Assembly: GCF_015158295.1 (NCBI RefSeq) | Contig: NZ_JACDXV010000001.1 | Span: forward strand, 1,101,897-1,165,896 | Direction of reading: 5' to 3' | DNA: 64,000 nt | Source of the DNA: Devosia faecipullorum | GTDB lineage: Bacteria > Pseudomonadota > Alphaproteobacteria > Rhizobiales > Devosiaceae | Position numbers and translations under genes: made by a program | Shown here: in pieces, positions 20,307-29,577 of the stretch | Numbering within the stretch: position 1 is the first letter of the stretch | Layout: each line of letters opens with the position of its first letter | The notes under the pieces: model-generated | Told to the model about the DNA's origin: nothing | Seen by the model: the letters and a program-made list of their open reading frames with translations, nothing else | The model's database searches: none

Positions 20307-22249
20307 CAGAAAGCCTGCCCGATACCGGCATAGATGGCGTAGTCGGGATCGCTGGCGCGCTTGTTGAGCGGCACCGCAAGGTCGAGCCGCAGCGGACCGA
20401 GCCCGGTATAGTAGCGGACGCCCAGACCCGCGCCGAGCCGCATATCCTCGATGCCGGGGAAAGTGTCGGCGGCGACATAGCCGCCATCGAGGAAGCCGAC
20501 GACGCCAATGGTCTCGGTCACCTTGGCGCGGGCCTCGAGCGAGGCTTCGAGCAGATAGCGCCCGCCGGTGATCTTGCCGGTGCCGTCATCGACGCCGATG
20601 GACTTGAACCCATAGCCGCGCACCGAGCCGCCACCGCCGGCAAAGAACAGCTTGTCCGGCGGAATTTCGTTGAGCGCCGGGCCGACCAATGCTCCGGCCT
20701 TGACGCGGCCCGCCAGCACGAAGGGATCGTCCTCACCGAAGCCGAAATAGGTCCGCGCCTCCGCTTCGATGCGCAGGCCGGTATTGCCATAGATGAAATC
20801 GTAATAGGGCTCGACATTGGCGGCGGTGTACCAGCCCTCGGTCGGATCGACCGCGGAATCCCGGCCATCGAAAATGACGCCCGCATAGACGCCCGCCGTG
20901 GCAAAATCGCGGGTGCCAAAACTGTCGTCAAAGCGGGCGCGCTTGAAATTGGCTCCGCCCTGAAGGGTGATTTCGTCGGAGAAGAACCAGGAGAGACCCA
21001 GCCGGCCCGCGGCCGAAGTTTCGGTATAGGTGGGATAGATGGTCCGCTCCGCCGAAACTGCCGCGATCAGGTCGACGTCGGGATGATAAAAGCCCGGCTT
21101 GGTGAAGGTGCCGCCAGCGAAATAGTCGAATTGGGCAGTATCGATCGGAAAGGCAATGCTGGAAATGCGCGCGTCGAGCCGCAGGCGCTCGGCCTGACCG
21201 AAGAGGTTGCGCCAGAGATGGTAGCCTTCGAGACCCAACCCATCGATGGTAGAAAATGTGGCACCCATGCCGAAGCGGCGGCCCGGCAATTCCTCGACAA
21301 TGAGGTCGTAAGGCAAAAGCCCGTCGGAGCCGATGGCGTCGCCCGCTTCTAGCCGGGCGGAGCGGAACACTTCCAGCCGGTCTAGGCGCTTCTGGGCGCG
21401 CTGCACATCGTCAGGGTCATATTCCTGGCCGACGGCAAGGCCCGTCTGCTGCGCGACGAATTCGGGATTCATCTCACTCGTCCCGCTCACCGCGATCGGC
21501 CCGAAGGCGGCCCGGCGACCAGGATTGACCGTGATGGTGGCATCGACACTATTGGTCGCATGGTCGGCCACGACGTCGCGCCCCACGATCTCGGCCTTGG
21601 CATAACCAAGCTGCCGCCAGGCTTCGAGCGCCAATTGCTCTGCCCGCAGGATGACCGCGGAGCGCGCCACCTCTCCCGCCCCGAACCCGCGCATCACCGG
21701 CAAGTCCACCTGATCCTGGGGATCGTCGGTGGGCGGAGCCTGATTGACGATATTGACATTGGCGAAACGGAACAGCGGACCCGCCGACACGGCGATGGTC
21801 ACCTCGACCGGATTGGGCAATTTGGCATCTGGCGGCAGCTTGGCCGCCTCTACCCCGCCGATACGGATGCTGACCGCGCCGCCATAATGGCCTTCGCCAT
21901 AAAGCGCGGCGAGCAGGCGCCGATAATCGCCGCGCGCCTTGGCGATCAGCCCCGCCGCGCCGGATGCGGGTTCATCCTGGTCAGCCAGCAAAGCCGAGGC
22001 ATTGCGCAACGCTGCTTCCACCGCACCGCCTTCGCTCGAGGTGAAGGTAACGACATAAGGATGCGGATCGACGATCACCGACTCGGCGTCGATGTCTGAC
22101 TGGTCTTCGAAGAACTTGATGCCGAAGAGTTCAAAGGCAAACACAGGCAGGCCCGGCACGGCGGACAAAGCCATGGCCAGGCACAAGGCGCCAAAACTCG
22201 ATACAAGACGCGCGCTTCGCAGTGTTCTATCCGCCCTTTTACTCTGCAA
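20306..22249 (-). CDS. tamA: Outer-membrane assembly factor TamA (Omp85 family)
   Basis: Omp85-family protein (647 aa). A signal sequence (hydrophobic stretch near residues 15-38) is followed by POTRA domains (about 40-300, for example GPLFRFANVNIV and AAFGPIAVSGTSEMNPEFV). A C-terminal 16-strand beta-barrel ends in RLDLAVPLNKR...DYAIYAGIGQAF with terminal Phe. GGSVRGYGFKSIG is the conserved VRGY motif of the barrel lid loop. The start is a TTG at 22247-22249 with only a weak ribosome-binding site, so the exact N-terminus is uncertain. It is coupled to tamB. Confidence 0.93.
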   Translation of the reverse strand: MQSKRADRTLRSARLVSSFGALCLAMALSAVPGLPVFAFELFGIKFFEDQSDIDAESVIVDPHPYVVTFTSSEGGAVEAALRNASALLADQDEPASGAAGLIAKARGDYRRLLAALYGEGHYGGAVSIRIGGVEAAKLPPDAKLPNPVEVTIAVSAGPLFRFANVNIVNQAPPTDDPQDQVDLPVMRGFGAGEVARSAVILRAEQLALEAWRQLGYAKAEIVGRDVVADHATNSVDATITVNPGRRAAFGPIAVSGTSEMNPEFVAQQTGLAVGQEYDPDDVQRAQKRLDRLEVFRSARLEAGDAIGSDGLLPYDLIVEELPGRRFGMGATFSTIDGLGLEGYHLWRNLFGQAERLRLDARISSIAFPIDTAQFDYFAGGTFTKPGFYHPDVDLIAAVSAERTIYPTYTETSAAGRLGLSWFFSDEITLQGGANFKRARFDDSFGTRDFATAGVYAGVIFDGRDSAVDPTEGWYTAANVEPYYDFIYGNTGLRIEAEARTYFGFGEDDPFVLAGRVKAGALVGPALNEIPPDKLFFAGGGGSVRGYGFKSIGVDDGTGKITGGRYLLEASLEARAKVTETIGVVGFLDGGYVAADTFPGIEDMRLGAGLGVRYYTGLGPLRLDLAVPLNKRASDPDYAIYAGIGQAF

Positions 22250-22437
22250 CCAAACCGGGCAAGTGAAGAAGATTGCCCATTGAGCGGAAAGATTCCGTTA
22301 AGCCTTTGACGGTTCCGCCAGCATTCGCCCTTTTGGCGACAATTTCGTGGCGAGTTTAGGACGAGCGGCCCCCAAGGACCAGCATAAGCGACATATGTGA
22401 TCCACATTGAAACGTCCGGCGTGGCCGATGGGCAACG

Positions 22438-24387
22438 CTATTCCCGCGCCAGGGCCTCGACCGGATCGAGCCGCGCTGCCGAGCGGGCCGGCATGAAGCC
22501 GAACACAACCCCGATCAGGCTGGCCGAGAGAATGGCGACCATGATCGATTCCGGCGAATAGGCGAGCCGCGCTCCGGCCACGATGGCCGTCAGCCCATAT
22601 CCAAGGCCGAAGCTCAACGCCACGCCCGCCGCGCCGCCGGCAAAGCAGACCAGCACCGCCTCAATGAGGAACTGCCGCATGATGTCGCTGCGCCGCGCGC
22701 CCACGGCCATACGGATGCCGATTTCCTTGGTGCGCTCGCTGACCGAGACCAGCATGATGTTCATGACGCCGATGCCGCCCACGACCAGCGAGATGATGGC
22801 AATGGTCGAGATCAGCAGCGCCAGGGTGGCGGAGGTGGATTGGATGGTTTCGCGGATCGTATCGGTATTTTGCAGGAAGAAATCCTGCGTGCCGCCATGC
22901 AATTGTAGCATCAACGCGGTGATCTGCGCCTCCGCCTCGCTGGTGTCATAGGCATCATCAATCCGCACCGTGATCTGGCTGAGATAGGAGACCCCCAAAA
23001 TCCGGCTCATCGCGGAGGTATAGGGCAGATAGATATTAGCGCTATTGCCGCCCGGGCCGAAGCCGCTGCTGGTGGCGACCACGCCGATCACCCGCACCGG
23101 CACATTGCCCAGCATGATCACTTCGCCGATCGGGTTCTGTCCGCCGGTGAAGATGGCATTGACCGCATTCTGGTCGATGACCGCCTCCTGCGCCAGATCG
23201 GCAATGCTCTCCTCGGTGAAACCGGAACCGGACGTGAAGGTGCGGCCATTGACCTGAAAATAGTCCACCCCGACGCCGGTAATCGAGGCGTTGGAGGCCG
23301 TATTGCGGTAACGCGCCGTCGCATTGGCCGAAACCTGCGGGGTGACGCTATCGGCATAGGGCTCGTTGGCGAGAGCCTCGGCATCACCGGGCTTGAGCGT
23401 GCGCACGCGCCCCGAGCGCATGTCGCCGAAACCGGAGCCGGGATAGATATTGATCGTATTGGTGCCGATGGACGAGATATTTTCCAGCACCGTCTGCTGG
23501 CTGCCCTGCCCCAGGGCCACCACCGACACCACCGAGGCGATCCCGATGATGATGCCGAGCATGGTGAGGAAGGTGCGCAGTTTGTGCGCCCCCATGGCGC
23601 GCAGGGCCATGGTGAAGGCTTCCGCCGTCCGGTCGAGCCCGCGCCGCCAGGATGCCGCTTTCCGGGCCAGGACGGGCGCGGCGATGGCCCGCGCGGTTTC
23701 GGTATTCTTGCGGTCGGCGATGATCTCGCCATCGGAAATTTCGATGACGCGCTCGGCCTGCGCCGCGATCTGCGGATCATGGGTCACGAGAACGATGGTG
23801 TGACCGTCGCCATGCAATTCGCGCAGCAAAGCCATCAATTCCTTGCCCGAACGGGAATCGAGCGCCCCGGTCGGCTCGTCGGCGAGAATGACCTCGCCGC
23901 CATTCATCAAGGCCCGGGCCACGCTGACGCGCTGCTGCTGTCCGCCCGAGAGCGCATTGGGGCGATGATCGAGCCGGTCCCCGAGGCCCAGCCGCGTCAA
24001 TAGCGCGATGGCGCGTTCGCGCCGCTGCGAGGGTACCACACCGGCATAGACGGCGGGCACTTCGACGTTTTCCACCGCATCGAGATCGGGCAGCAATTGA
24101 TAGCGCTGGAAGATGAAGCCGAAATGCTCGCGCCGCAGCGCGGCCAGTTCATCGGCGTCGAGCTTGCCAACATCCCGACCGGAAAACGTGTAGCTTCCCG
24201 CGCTGGCCCGGTCGAGGCAGCCCAGAATGTTCATCAGGGTGGACTTGCCTGACCCCGACTGGCCCATGATGGCGACCATCTCGCCGCGATGAATATCGAG
24301 ATTGACGCCCTTGAGGATGTCAACGCTCTCACCGCCGCTCTGGAACCGCCGCACCAATGCGCGAATGGAGATGATCGGAACGTCCAT
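22438..24387 (-). CDS. macB: Macrolide-type efflux ABC transporter MacB (ATPase-permease)
   Basis: A 649-aa fusion of an N-terminal ATPase and a C-terminal MacB/FtsX permease. Walker A GQSGSGKS is at about 42-49, the signature is LSGGQQQR and Walker B is VILADEPTGALD. The first membrane segment (LTMLGIIIGIASVVSVVALG) lies around 270-290. A large periplasmic domain follows, then three C-terminal membrane segments including VVGGIGVMNIMLVSVSERTKEIG. The protein works with MacA and an outer-membrane TolC-like channel to expel macrolides, peptides or other envelope molecules; the substrate is unknown. It starts 5 bp after macA. No TolC gene is visible nearby. Confidence 0.92.
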   Translation of the reverse strand: MDVPIISIRALVRRFQSGGESVDILKGVNLDIHRGEMVAIMGQSGSGKSTLMNILGCLDRASAGSYTFSGRDVGKLDADELAALRREHFGFIFQRYQLLPDLDAVENVEVPAVYAGVVPSQRRERAIALLTRLGLGDRLDHRPNALSGGQQQRVSVARALMNGGEVILADEPTGALDSRSGKELMALLRELHGDGHTIVLVTHDPQIAAQAERVIEISDGEIIADRKNTETARAIAAPVLARKAASWRRGLDRTAEAFTMALRAMGAHKLRTFLTMLGIIIGIASVVSVVALGQGSQQTVLENISSIGTNTINIYPGSGFGDMRSGRVRTLKPGDAEALANEPYADSVTPQVSANATARYRNTASNASITGVGVDYFQVNGRTFTSGSGFTEESIADLAQEAVIDQNAVNAIFTGGQNPIGEVIMLGNVPVRVIGVVATSSGFGPGGNSANIYLPYTSAMSRILGVSYLSQITVRIDDAYDTSEAEAQITALMLQLHGGTQDFFLQNTDTIRETIQSTSATLALLISTIAIISLVVGGIGVMNIMLVSVSERTKEIGIRMAVGARRSDIMRQFLIEAVLVCFAGGAAGVALSFGLGYGLTAIVAGARLAYSPESIMVAILSASLIGVVFGFMPARSAARLDPVEALARE

Positions 24388-24392
24388 GGCTC

Positions 24393-25595
24393 TTACCGCA
24401 TACCGCCGAAGCCACCCGGCCCACCAAGGCCCATGCCGCCCGGCCGGCCGCCGCTGGAACCGCCGGGCAATTGGGCGCCGGTGCTGTTGACGATCAAGTC
24501 GCCCTCGTTGAGGCCGGATTTGATCTCGGCGGAAATATTGTTGTTGAGGCCGATTTCCACACGCGCCGGACGGGTCTCCTCACTCTCCCGGTCATAGACC
24601 ATGACCATGGCGGCGCCATCCGGTCCGCGGCGCGACACCAGGGTGGCCGGCAGAGTGAGCGCATCGCGCACTTCATCGAGCACGATTGTCACCGACGCGG
24701 TCATGGAAATGCGCAGCTTGTGGCCGGGATTGGGAACGTCGAACAGGCCATTGTAATAGACTGCACTCCCCGAGGCCGCGCCGTCACTGGCGATCGAGGT
24801 CGGCGCCGGTTCCACCTCGCGCAATGTCGCCTCGATCTGGTTGTCCGGCTCGCCCAGAATGGTGAAGTAGACCCGCTGTCCCGGCGCGACCTTGACGACA
24901 TCGGCCTCCGAGATTTCGGCGCGGATCACCATGGTGTCGAGATTGGCGATCTTGGCGACCGTGGGTGTCGCCGAATTGGCGTTGATCGTCTGCCCCTCAT
25001 CGACCAGAAGGGCGACGATGACGCCGTCATTGGGCGCGACGATCTGCGTGCGCGAGAGGTTGAGCTGGGCCGATTCCACCGTCAATTCGGCCTGGGCGAT
25101 CTGCGCATCGAGCTGGTCGATCTGCGCCTGCGCCTGTTCCACCGCCAATTGCGCCGCCTCCAGATCGGTCTGGGACACGAGGCTATTGGCGCTCAATTGC
25201 TGCTGGCGCGCGAGGCTCGACTGCACCTTGGCCAGATTGGCCTCCTGATTGCGTTTCTGCGCTGCAATGCCCGCCAGCGCCGCCTCGGCGGATTTGACGG
25301 CGTTTTCCTGATTGAGGCTGTCTATGTCGACCAAAAGGTCGCCGCGCGCGACCGTATCGCCCAAGGCCACATGCACCGCCTTGATGGTGCCGGACACTTC
25401 GGCGCCGACGCTGACCAGGGAACTCGCTTCCAGCACGCCCGAGGCAAGAACGCTGGTTTCGATGTCGCCACGGCTGACGCTGACGGTATTGGGGGCCGTC
25501 CTCGCCTGGGTCTGGCCATAGAGATACCACCAGCCGAAGCCGGCGGCGGCGCCCAGAACAACGAGAATCAGCAGGATTTTGGCAAAAAGCTTCAC
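24393..25595 (-). CDS. macA: Periplasmic adaptor MacA (RND/MFP family)
   Basis: Membrane-fusion protein of about 400 aa. An N-terminal membrane anchor (residues about 3-22) is followed by a lipoyl half-motif and a long coiled-coil hairpin (AVEQAQAQIDQLDAQIAQAE and neighbours). A second lipoyl half (IVAPNDGVIVALLVDEGQTI), a beta-barrel domain and a Gly-rich C-terminal tail come next. It bridges MacB and an outer-membrane channel. The frame is open to 25652. I choose the GTG at 25593-25595 because GAGG precedes it closely and the hydrophobic anchor starts there. Confidence 0.9.
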   Translation of the reverse strand: MKLFAKILLILVVLGAAAGFGWWYLYGQTQARTAPNTVSVSRGDIETSVLASGVLEASSLVSVGAEVSGTIKAVHVALGDTVARGDLLVDIDSLNQENAVKSAEAALAGIAAQKRNQEANLAKVQSSLARQQQLSANSLVSQTDLEAAQLAVEQAQAQIDQLDAQIAQAELTVESAQLNLSRTQIVAPNDGVIVALLVDEGQTINANSATPTVAKIANLDTMVIRAEISEADVVKVAPGQRVYFTILGEPDNQIEATLREVEPAPTSIASDGAASGSAVYYNGLFDVPNPGHKLRISMTASVTIVLDEVRDALTLPATLVSRRGPDGAAMVMVYDRESEETRPARVEIGLNNNISAEIKSGLNEGDLIVNSTGAQLPGGSSGGRPGGMGLGGPGGFGGMR

Positions 25596-25755
25596 GCGCC
25601 ACCTCGGACCGAATTTACCGGCAAGGTTAGCCAAGCTCGCCCCGCGATGCACCTTAGCTATCGTTAGGACGGATTAAACTTTGGAAAGGTTGACGCTTGG
25701 GCCGGGCCGGTTCACCCTGAAACAACCCTCGCAGGCATTCTTTTCAGGACAGGTC

Positions 25756-26532
25756 ATGTATCCGCTGCTCGATCCCAGCCGCTTCGTCGTCTTCATCACC
25801 GGAGCCACTTCCGGCTTCGGCGCCGCCGCCGCGCGCCGCTATGTCGCCGCCGGCGGCAAGGTGGTGGCGACCGGTCGCCGCGAGGATCGGCTGATGGCCC
25901 TGCGCGACGAATTGGGCCATGACAAATGCCATATCATGGCGCTGGACGTGCGTGACCGCGCGGCACTGGAAGCGGCCATCGCTGCCATTCCCGCCCCCTT
26001 CGACGCCATCAATATCGTCCTCGCCAATGCCGGGCTGGCGCTTGGCCTGCAACCGGCGGCCGAGGCCGATCTCGACGACTGGCAGACCATGATCGACACC
26101 AATATTTCGGGCCTCGTCTATACGGTGCGCCTGCTGTTGCCGGGCCTGATCGCACGAGGCGGCGGGCATGTGGTGACCTTGGGTTCGGTGGCGGGCGAAT
26201 TCGCCTATCCGGGCGGCTCGGTCTATGCCGCCTCGAAAGCCTTCGTGAAGCATTTCGCCCTCGCCATCCGCTCCGACCTGCAGGGCAAGAATGTGCGCGT
26301 CACCGACATCGAGCCCGGCCTGACCGAAACCGAATTCTCGGTAATCCGCTTCAAGGGCGACGAAGCCAAAGCGGGCAATGTCTATGCCGGGACCAAAGCG
26401 ATGAATGCCGAAGACATCGCCGAGTCCATCTTCTGGGCCACCTCGCTTCCCGAACACGTCAACATCAACAAGATCCAGCTGATGGCGACCACGCAGGCCA
26501 TAGGCCCCTTCGATATTTACCGGGACAAATAA
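25756..26532 (+). CDS. Short-chain dehydrogenase/reductase, YdfG-like
   Basis: Classical NAD(P)-dependent SDR (258 aa). The cofactor motif TGATSGFG is at 15-22, with ATGRREDRL implying NADP preference. NAG is at 91-93, and the catalytic triad is Ser144, Tyr157 and Lys161 (YAASK). DIEPGLTETEFSVIRFKGD and the C-terminal half resemble YdfG, an NADP-dependent 3-hydroxy acid (serine, malonic semialdehyde) dehydrogenase. Substrate assignment by this resemblance is moderate. The start is the ATG at 25756; the open frame continues upstream to 25681 without similarity. It is divergent from macA. Confidence 0.85.
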   Translation: MYPLLDPSRFVVFITGATSGFGAAAARRYVAAGGKVVATGRREDRLMALRDELGHDKCHIMALDVRDRAALEAAIAAIPAPFDAINIVLANAGLALGLQPAAEADLDDWQTMIDTNISGLVYTVRLLLPGLIARGGGHVVTLGSVAGEFAYPGGSVYAASKAFVKHFALAIRSDLQGKNVRVTDIEPGLTETEFSVIRFKGDEAKAGNVYAGTKAMNAEDIAESIFWATSLPEHVNINKIQLMATTQAIGPFDIYRDK

Positions 26533-26569
26533 ACCCTAAATTAACCAGCCCATTGCGGCCCAGGGGCAA

Positions 26570-28783
26570 TTGCCGTTTTACTTCGGCATGTTCCGTTTTG
26601 CGCCACGCCCGCTGATCATGGTTGCCGTCATCGCCGCCTTTGCGGCGATCTCCGGCGTCATGACGCTATGGCTGGCATCCACCACGCCCTGGCTGGGCGT
26701 GCCCCTGGTCGCCCCGGATGGATATGTGGTGACCGGGTCGGCCACGCCCGGCATAAAAGCAGGAACCAGAATCGAAGCGATCGGCATTCCCGGCGCCCCC
26801 CTTCTTCCGCTTGCCGGCATCGACCTGCTCACCGAACCCGACAGCCTCCCGACCTATGCCGAGATCCGGCAATTCTATGCCCGTCAGGACCGATTGTTCG
26901 ACTTGCTGGGCAAGCCGGTCCTTGCCTTGCAATTGATGGGGAGCGACGGACAGCCGCGTTCCGTAGAAATCACACCGCAATCCCGCCCGCTCTGGTCGCT
27001 GCCGGTCAGCTTCTGGATCCAGTTCGTCACCGGCATTGTCAGCGTATTGATCTCGGGCTGGGTCTGGGCGCTGCGGCCCCGGCAACTGGCACCGACGCTG
27101 TTCGCCATTTCAGGACTGGGAGTGCTGTCGGTCACCCTGACCTCGGCTTTCTACGCGCATCGGGGTCTCGCCCTGCCGGCCGACGCCTATGCGCTGCTGC
27201 TGCCGATCAACCATCTGGGCATTTTCCTGTTCGGTGGCTCGCTGATCGGGCTGTTCCTCGTCTATCCGCGACAATTGGTCAAAAAGCGCTGGCTCTGGCT
27301 GATCCCGGCAATGTTGACGCCTTATCTGGTGCTGGACATTCTCCATGCCGGACCCGAGGCCGAATTCTATTATTACGTGGTTCTCGGCATCACCGTGGGC
27401 ATTCTCGGCCTGATCGCGGCGCAATACCTGGCCACGCGGGGCTCGCCGGATGAACGGGCCGTATTGGGCTGGCTGGGCCTCTCCGTGGCCTTCTCCTTAT
27501 GCATCTTCGCCTTTCTGTCCCTCGCTCCGGACCTGCTTGGGCTCAACAGCCCCCTCGCCCAGCACTATGCCGCCGGCGCAATAGTCGTCATCTATATCGG
27601 CATCGCGCTGGGCCTGCGCCGTTATCGCCTGTTCGAACTGGGCGAATGGGCCTATCGCCTGCTCTACTACGCCATCGGCGCGTTTCTGCTGCTGGCGCTG
27701 GACGCCGCCCTCGTCGCCGGGCTCAATCTCGACCTCGCGCCAGCCCTGGCGATCTCGCTGCTGCTGGTCGGACTGATCTATCTGCCGCTGCGCGACTGGC
27801 TGTGGCGACGCCTGTTCGCCCGCAACCAGATTCAGCAGCATGAATTGTTTTCCGAGGCCATGGACGTGGCCTTTGCGCCCAGCCGCACCGAAAGCGCTGC
27901 GCGCTGGCGCCATTTGCTGGCGCGGCTATTCGACCCCCTGGAAACACTCGAAAGCGACGTGAACATCGGCGCGCCTTCCATCGCGGAGGACGGGATAGTG
28001 CTGGAATTGCCGCCCGTTGCCGGCGCGCCGGCCCTACGGCTGCGCCATCCTTTCGGCGGCACCGGCCTGTTCCAGCCCGCTCATCTGGCGCTGGCCGCCA
28101 ATCTCGTGGCCCTGACCGAACGCGCCGAGGAAAGCCGACAGGCCTATATGCGCGGCGTGGGCGAAGAACGCCGCCGCATGGCGCGCGACCTGCATGACGA
28201 TGTCGGCGCGCGGCTTTTGACCGGGTTGCACACCGCCGACGAGCGCACCCGGCCCATTCTGCAGGCCGCCCTGGGCGACATTCGCGCCATCGTCTCCGGC
28301 CTTGCCGGTGAAGAAGCCGCGCTGGACCGGGTTCTCGCCCAGATGCGCCACGAAGCGGCGCGCCGGCTGGAAGCGGCGGGCATCGCCTTCGAATGTCCCC
28401 TGCCCGATGCCGATCTGCCCGCCATTCGCCTGGATTACCGTGTGCACAAGGCCATGACCTCGGCGGTGCGGGAAATCGTCTCCAATGTCATACGCCATGC
28501 TGAAGCGAACCGACTGAGTGTGACCGCCGAACTGGCCGGGGACCGGCTGGCGCTCACCTTCGAAGATGACGGCAAGGGCATGCCCGCCACGACGCTCAAT
28601 GGCGACAGCACCGGCTATGGCCTTAAAAACCTGCAACAGCGCATGGCCGATCTCGGCGGCGCCATCGCCATCGACGGCGGATTGGGCACGACGATCCGGC
28701 TGGACCTGCCCCTGACGCTGCACCCGCGCCCCCCGGAAGAGGGGGTGAAGTCGGCGGCAACGGCGCTAAATTCCGCCCTATGA
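26570..28783 (+). CDS. Multi-membrane-spanning sensor histidine kinase (HisKA_3 type)
   Basis: A sensor kinase of up to 737 aa. An N-terminal membrane segment is followed by an extracytoplasmic loop (about residues 35-135), then about seven further hydrophobic segments to near residue 400. The loop contains GYVVTGSATPGIKAGTRIEA, reminiscent of a PDZ fold. The cytoplasmic part has the HisKA_3 phospho-acceptor motif RRMARDLHDDVGARL, with His542 counted from the TTG start. A HATPase domain carries N (IVSNVIRHA), G1 (FEDDGKGMP) and G2 (GYGLKNLQQRM) boxes. The start is uncertain: TTG at 26570 has AGGGG just upstream, and ATGs follow at 26588 and 26618. It overlaps the response-regulator gene by ATGA. 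The signal is unknown. Confidence 0.85.
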   Translation: MPFYFGMFRFAPRPLIMVAVIAAFAAISGVMTLWLASTTPWLGVPLVAPDGYVVTGSATPGIKAGTRIEAIGIPGAPLLPLAGIDLLTEPDSLPTYAEIRQFYARQDRLFDLLGKPVLALQLMGSDGQPRSVEITPQSRPLWSLPVSFWIQFVTGIVSVLISGWVWALRPRQLAPTLFAISGLGVLSVTLTSAFYAHRGLALPADAYALLLPINHLGIFLFGGSLIGLFLVYPRQLVKKRWLWLIPAMLTPYLVLDILHAGPEAEFYYYVVLGITVGILGLIAAQYLATRGSPDERAVLGWLGLSVAFSLCIFAFLSLAPDLLGLNSPLAQHYAAGAIVVIYIGIALGLRRYRLFELGEWAYRLLYYAIGAFLLLALDAALVAGLNLDLAPALAISLLLVGLIYLPLRDWLWRRLFARNQIQQHELFSEAMDVAFAPSRTESAARWRHLLARLFDPLETLESDVNIGAPSIAEDGIVLELPPVAGAPALRLRHPFGGTGLFQPAHLALAANLVALTERAEESRQAYMRGVGEERRRMARDLHDDVGARLLTGLHTADERTRPILQAALGDIRAIVSGLAGEEAALDRVLAQMRHEAARRLEAAGIAFECPLPDADLPAIRLDYRVHKAMTSAVREIVSNVIRHAEANRLSVTAELAGDRLALTFEDDGKGMPATTLNGDSTGYGLKNLQQRMADLGGAIAIDGGLGTTIRLDLPLTLHPRPPEEGVKSAATALNSAL

Positions 28784-29445
28784 GCGCTTCACCCGGACCC
28801 GATACGCCCCGTCTCTGCCTGCTGATCGAAGACCAGCCGGCGACGCGTGACTGGATGCTGGGCGTGCTGGACAGCGCCTTTCCCAATATCGAGGTGGCAA
28901 CGGCGGGCTCGCTTAAGGCCGCCCAAATCTGGCTCGACCAGCACGGTGACGAACTCTGGCTGGCTATCATCGATCTCGGCCTGCCGGACGGCTCCGGCAT
29001 CCACATCGTGCGGCGCTTGCAGGCCGACCATCCCGGCGCAATGCCGATTGTCGCCACCATCTACGACGACGACGCCCATCTGTTCGAGGCCATCGCGGCC
29101 GGCGCCCGCGGCTATGTGCTCAAGGACGAGGAAGCCGAATTGCTGGTGTCCTATCTCCAGCGCATTGAGCGCGGCGAGCCGCCTTTGTCACCGTCCATCG
29201 CCCTGCGGATGCTCAGCCATTTCCGCGCGCCACAGAACATGCCCGACGACGACGCCGGGCTCAGTCCCCGCGAAACCGAGGTTCTGGCGCTGCTGGCCAA
29301 GGGACTCACCGTCGCCGAGACGGCCCGCCGGCTGGCGCTGCAACCGCAGACGGTCGCCTCCTATGTCAAGGTGATCTACCAAAAGCTCTGCATTTCGAGC
29401 CGCGCCGAGGCGACGCGCGAAGCGATCCGGCGTGGCCTGGCCTGA
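28780..29445 (+). CDS. NarL/FixJ-type response regulator
   Basis: Response regulator (221 aa). An N-terminal receiver domain has the acidic pair Glu17-Asp18, phospho-acceptor Asp65 (AIIDLGLPDGSG) and a C-terminal lysine in GYVLKDEEAE. The C-terminal LuxR-type helix-turn-helix is LSPRETEVLALLAKGLTVAE through QTVASYVKVIYQKL (about 157-205). It is translationally coupled to the upstream kinase (ATGA at 28780) and is surely its partner. It probably acts as a DNA-binding transcription factor; its targets are not evident from the sequence. Confidence 0.92.
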   Translation: MSASPGPDTPRLCLLIEDQPATRDWMLGVLDSAFPNIEVATAGSLKAAQIWLDQHGDELWLAIIDLGLPDGSGIHIVRRLQADHPGAMPIVATIYDDDAHLFEAIAAGARGYVLKDEEAELLVSYLQRIERGEPPLSPSIALRMLSHFRAPQNMPDDDAGLSPRETEVLALLAKGLTVAETARRLALQPQTVASYVKVIYQKLCISSRAEATREAIRRGLA

Positions 29446-29577
29446 ACGCGACGACGAGGCCTATCAGCCCCGCCTGCTTCTCCTCATGACGCCTTGAGCG
29501 GGTGAAAACTGCCGCTGCGGCTGGAACTCGCGCGCCAATCCCGCTATTGGCTTGGGACAAATCGAGGAGAAAATCCC

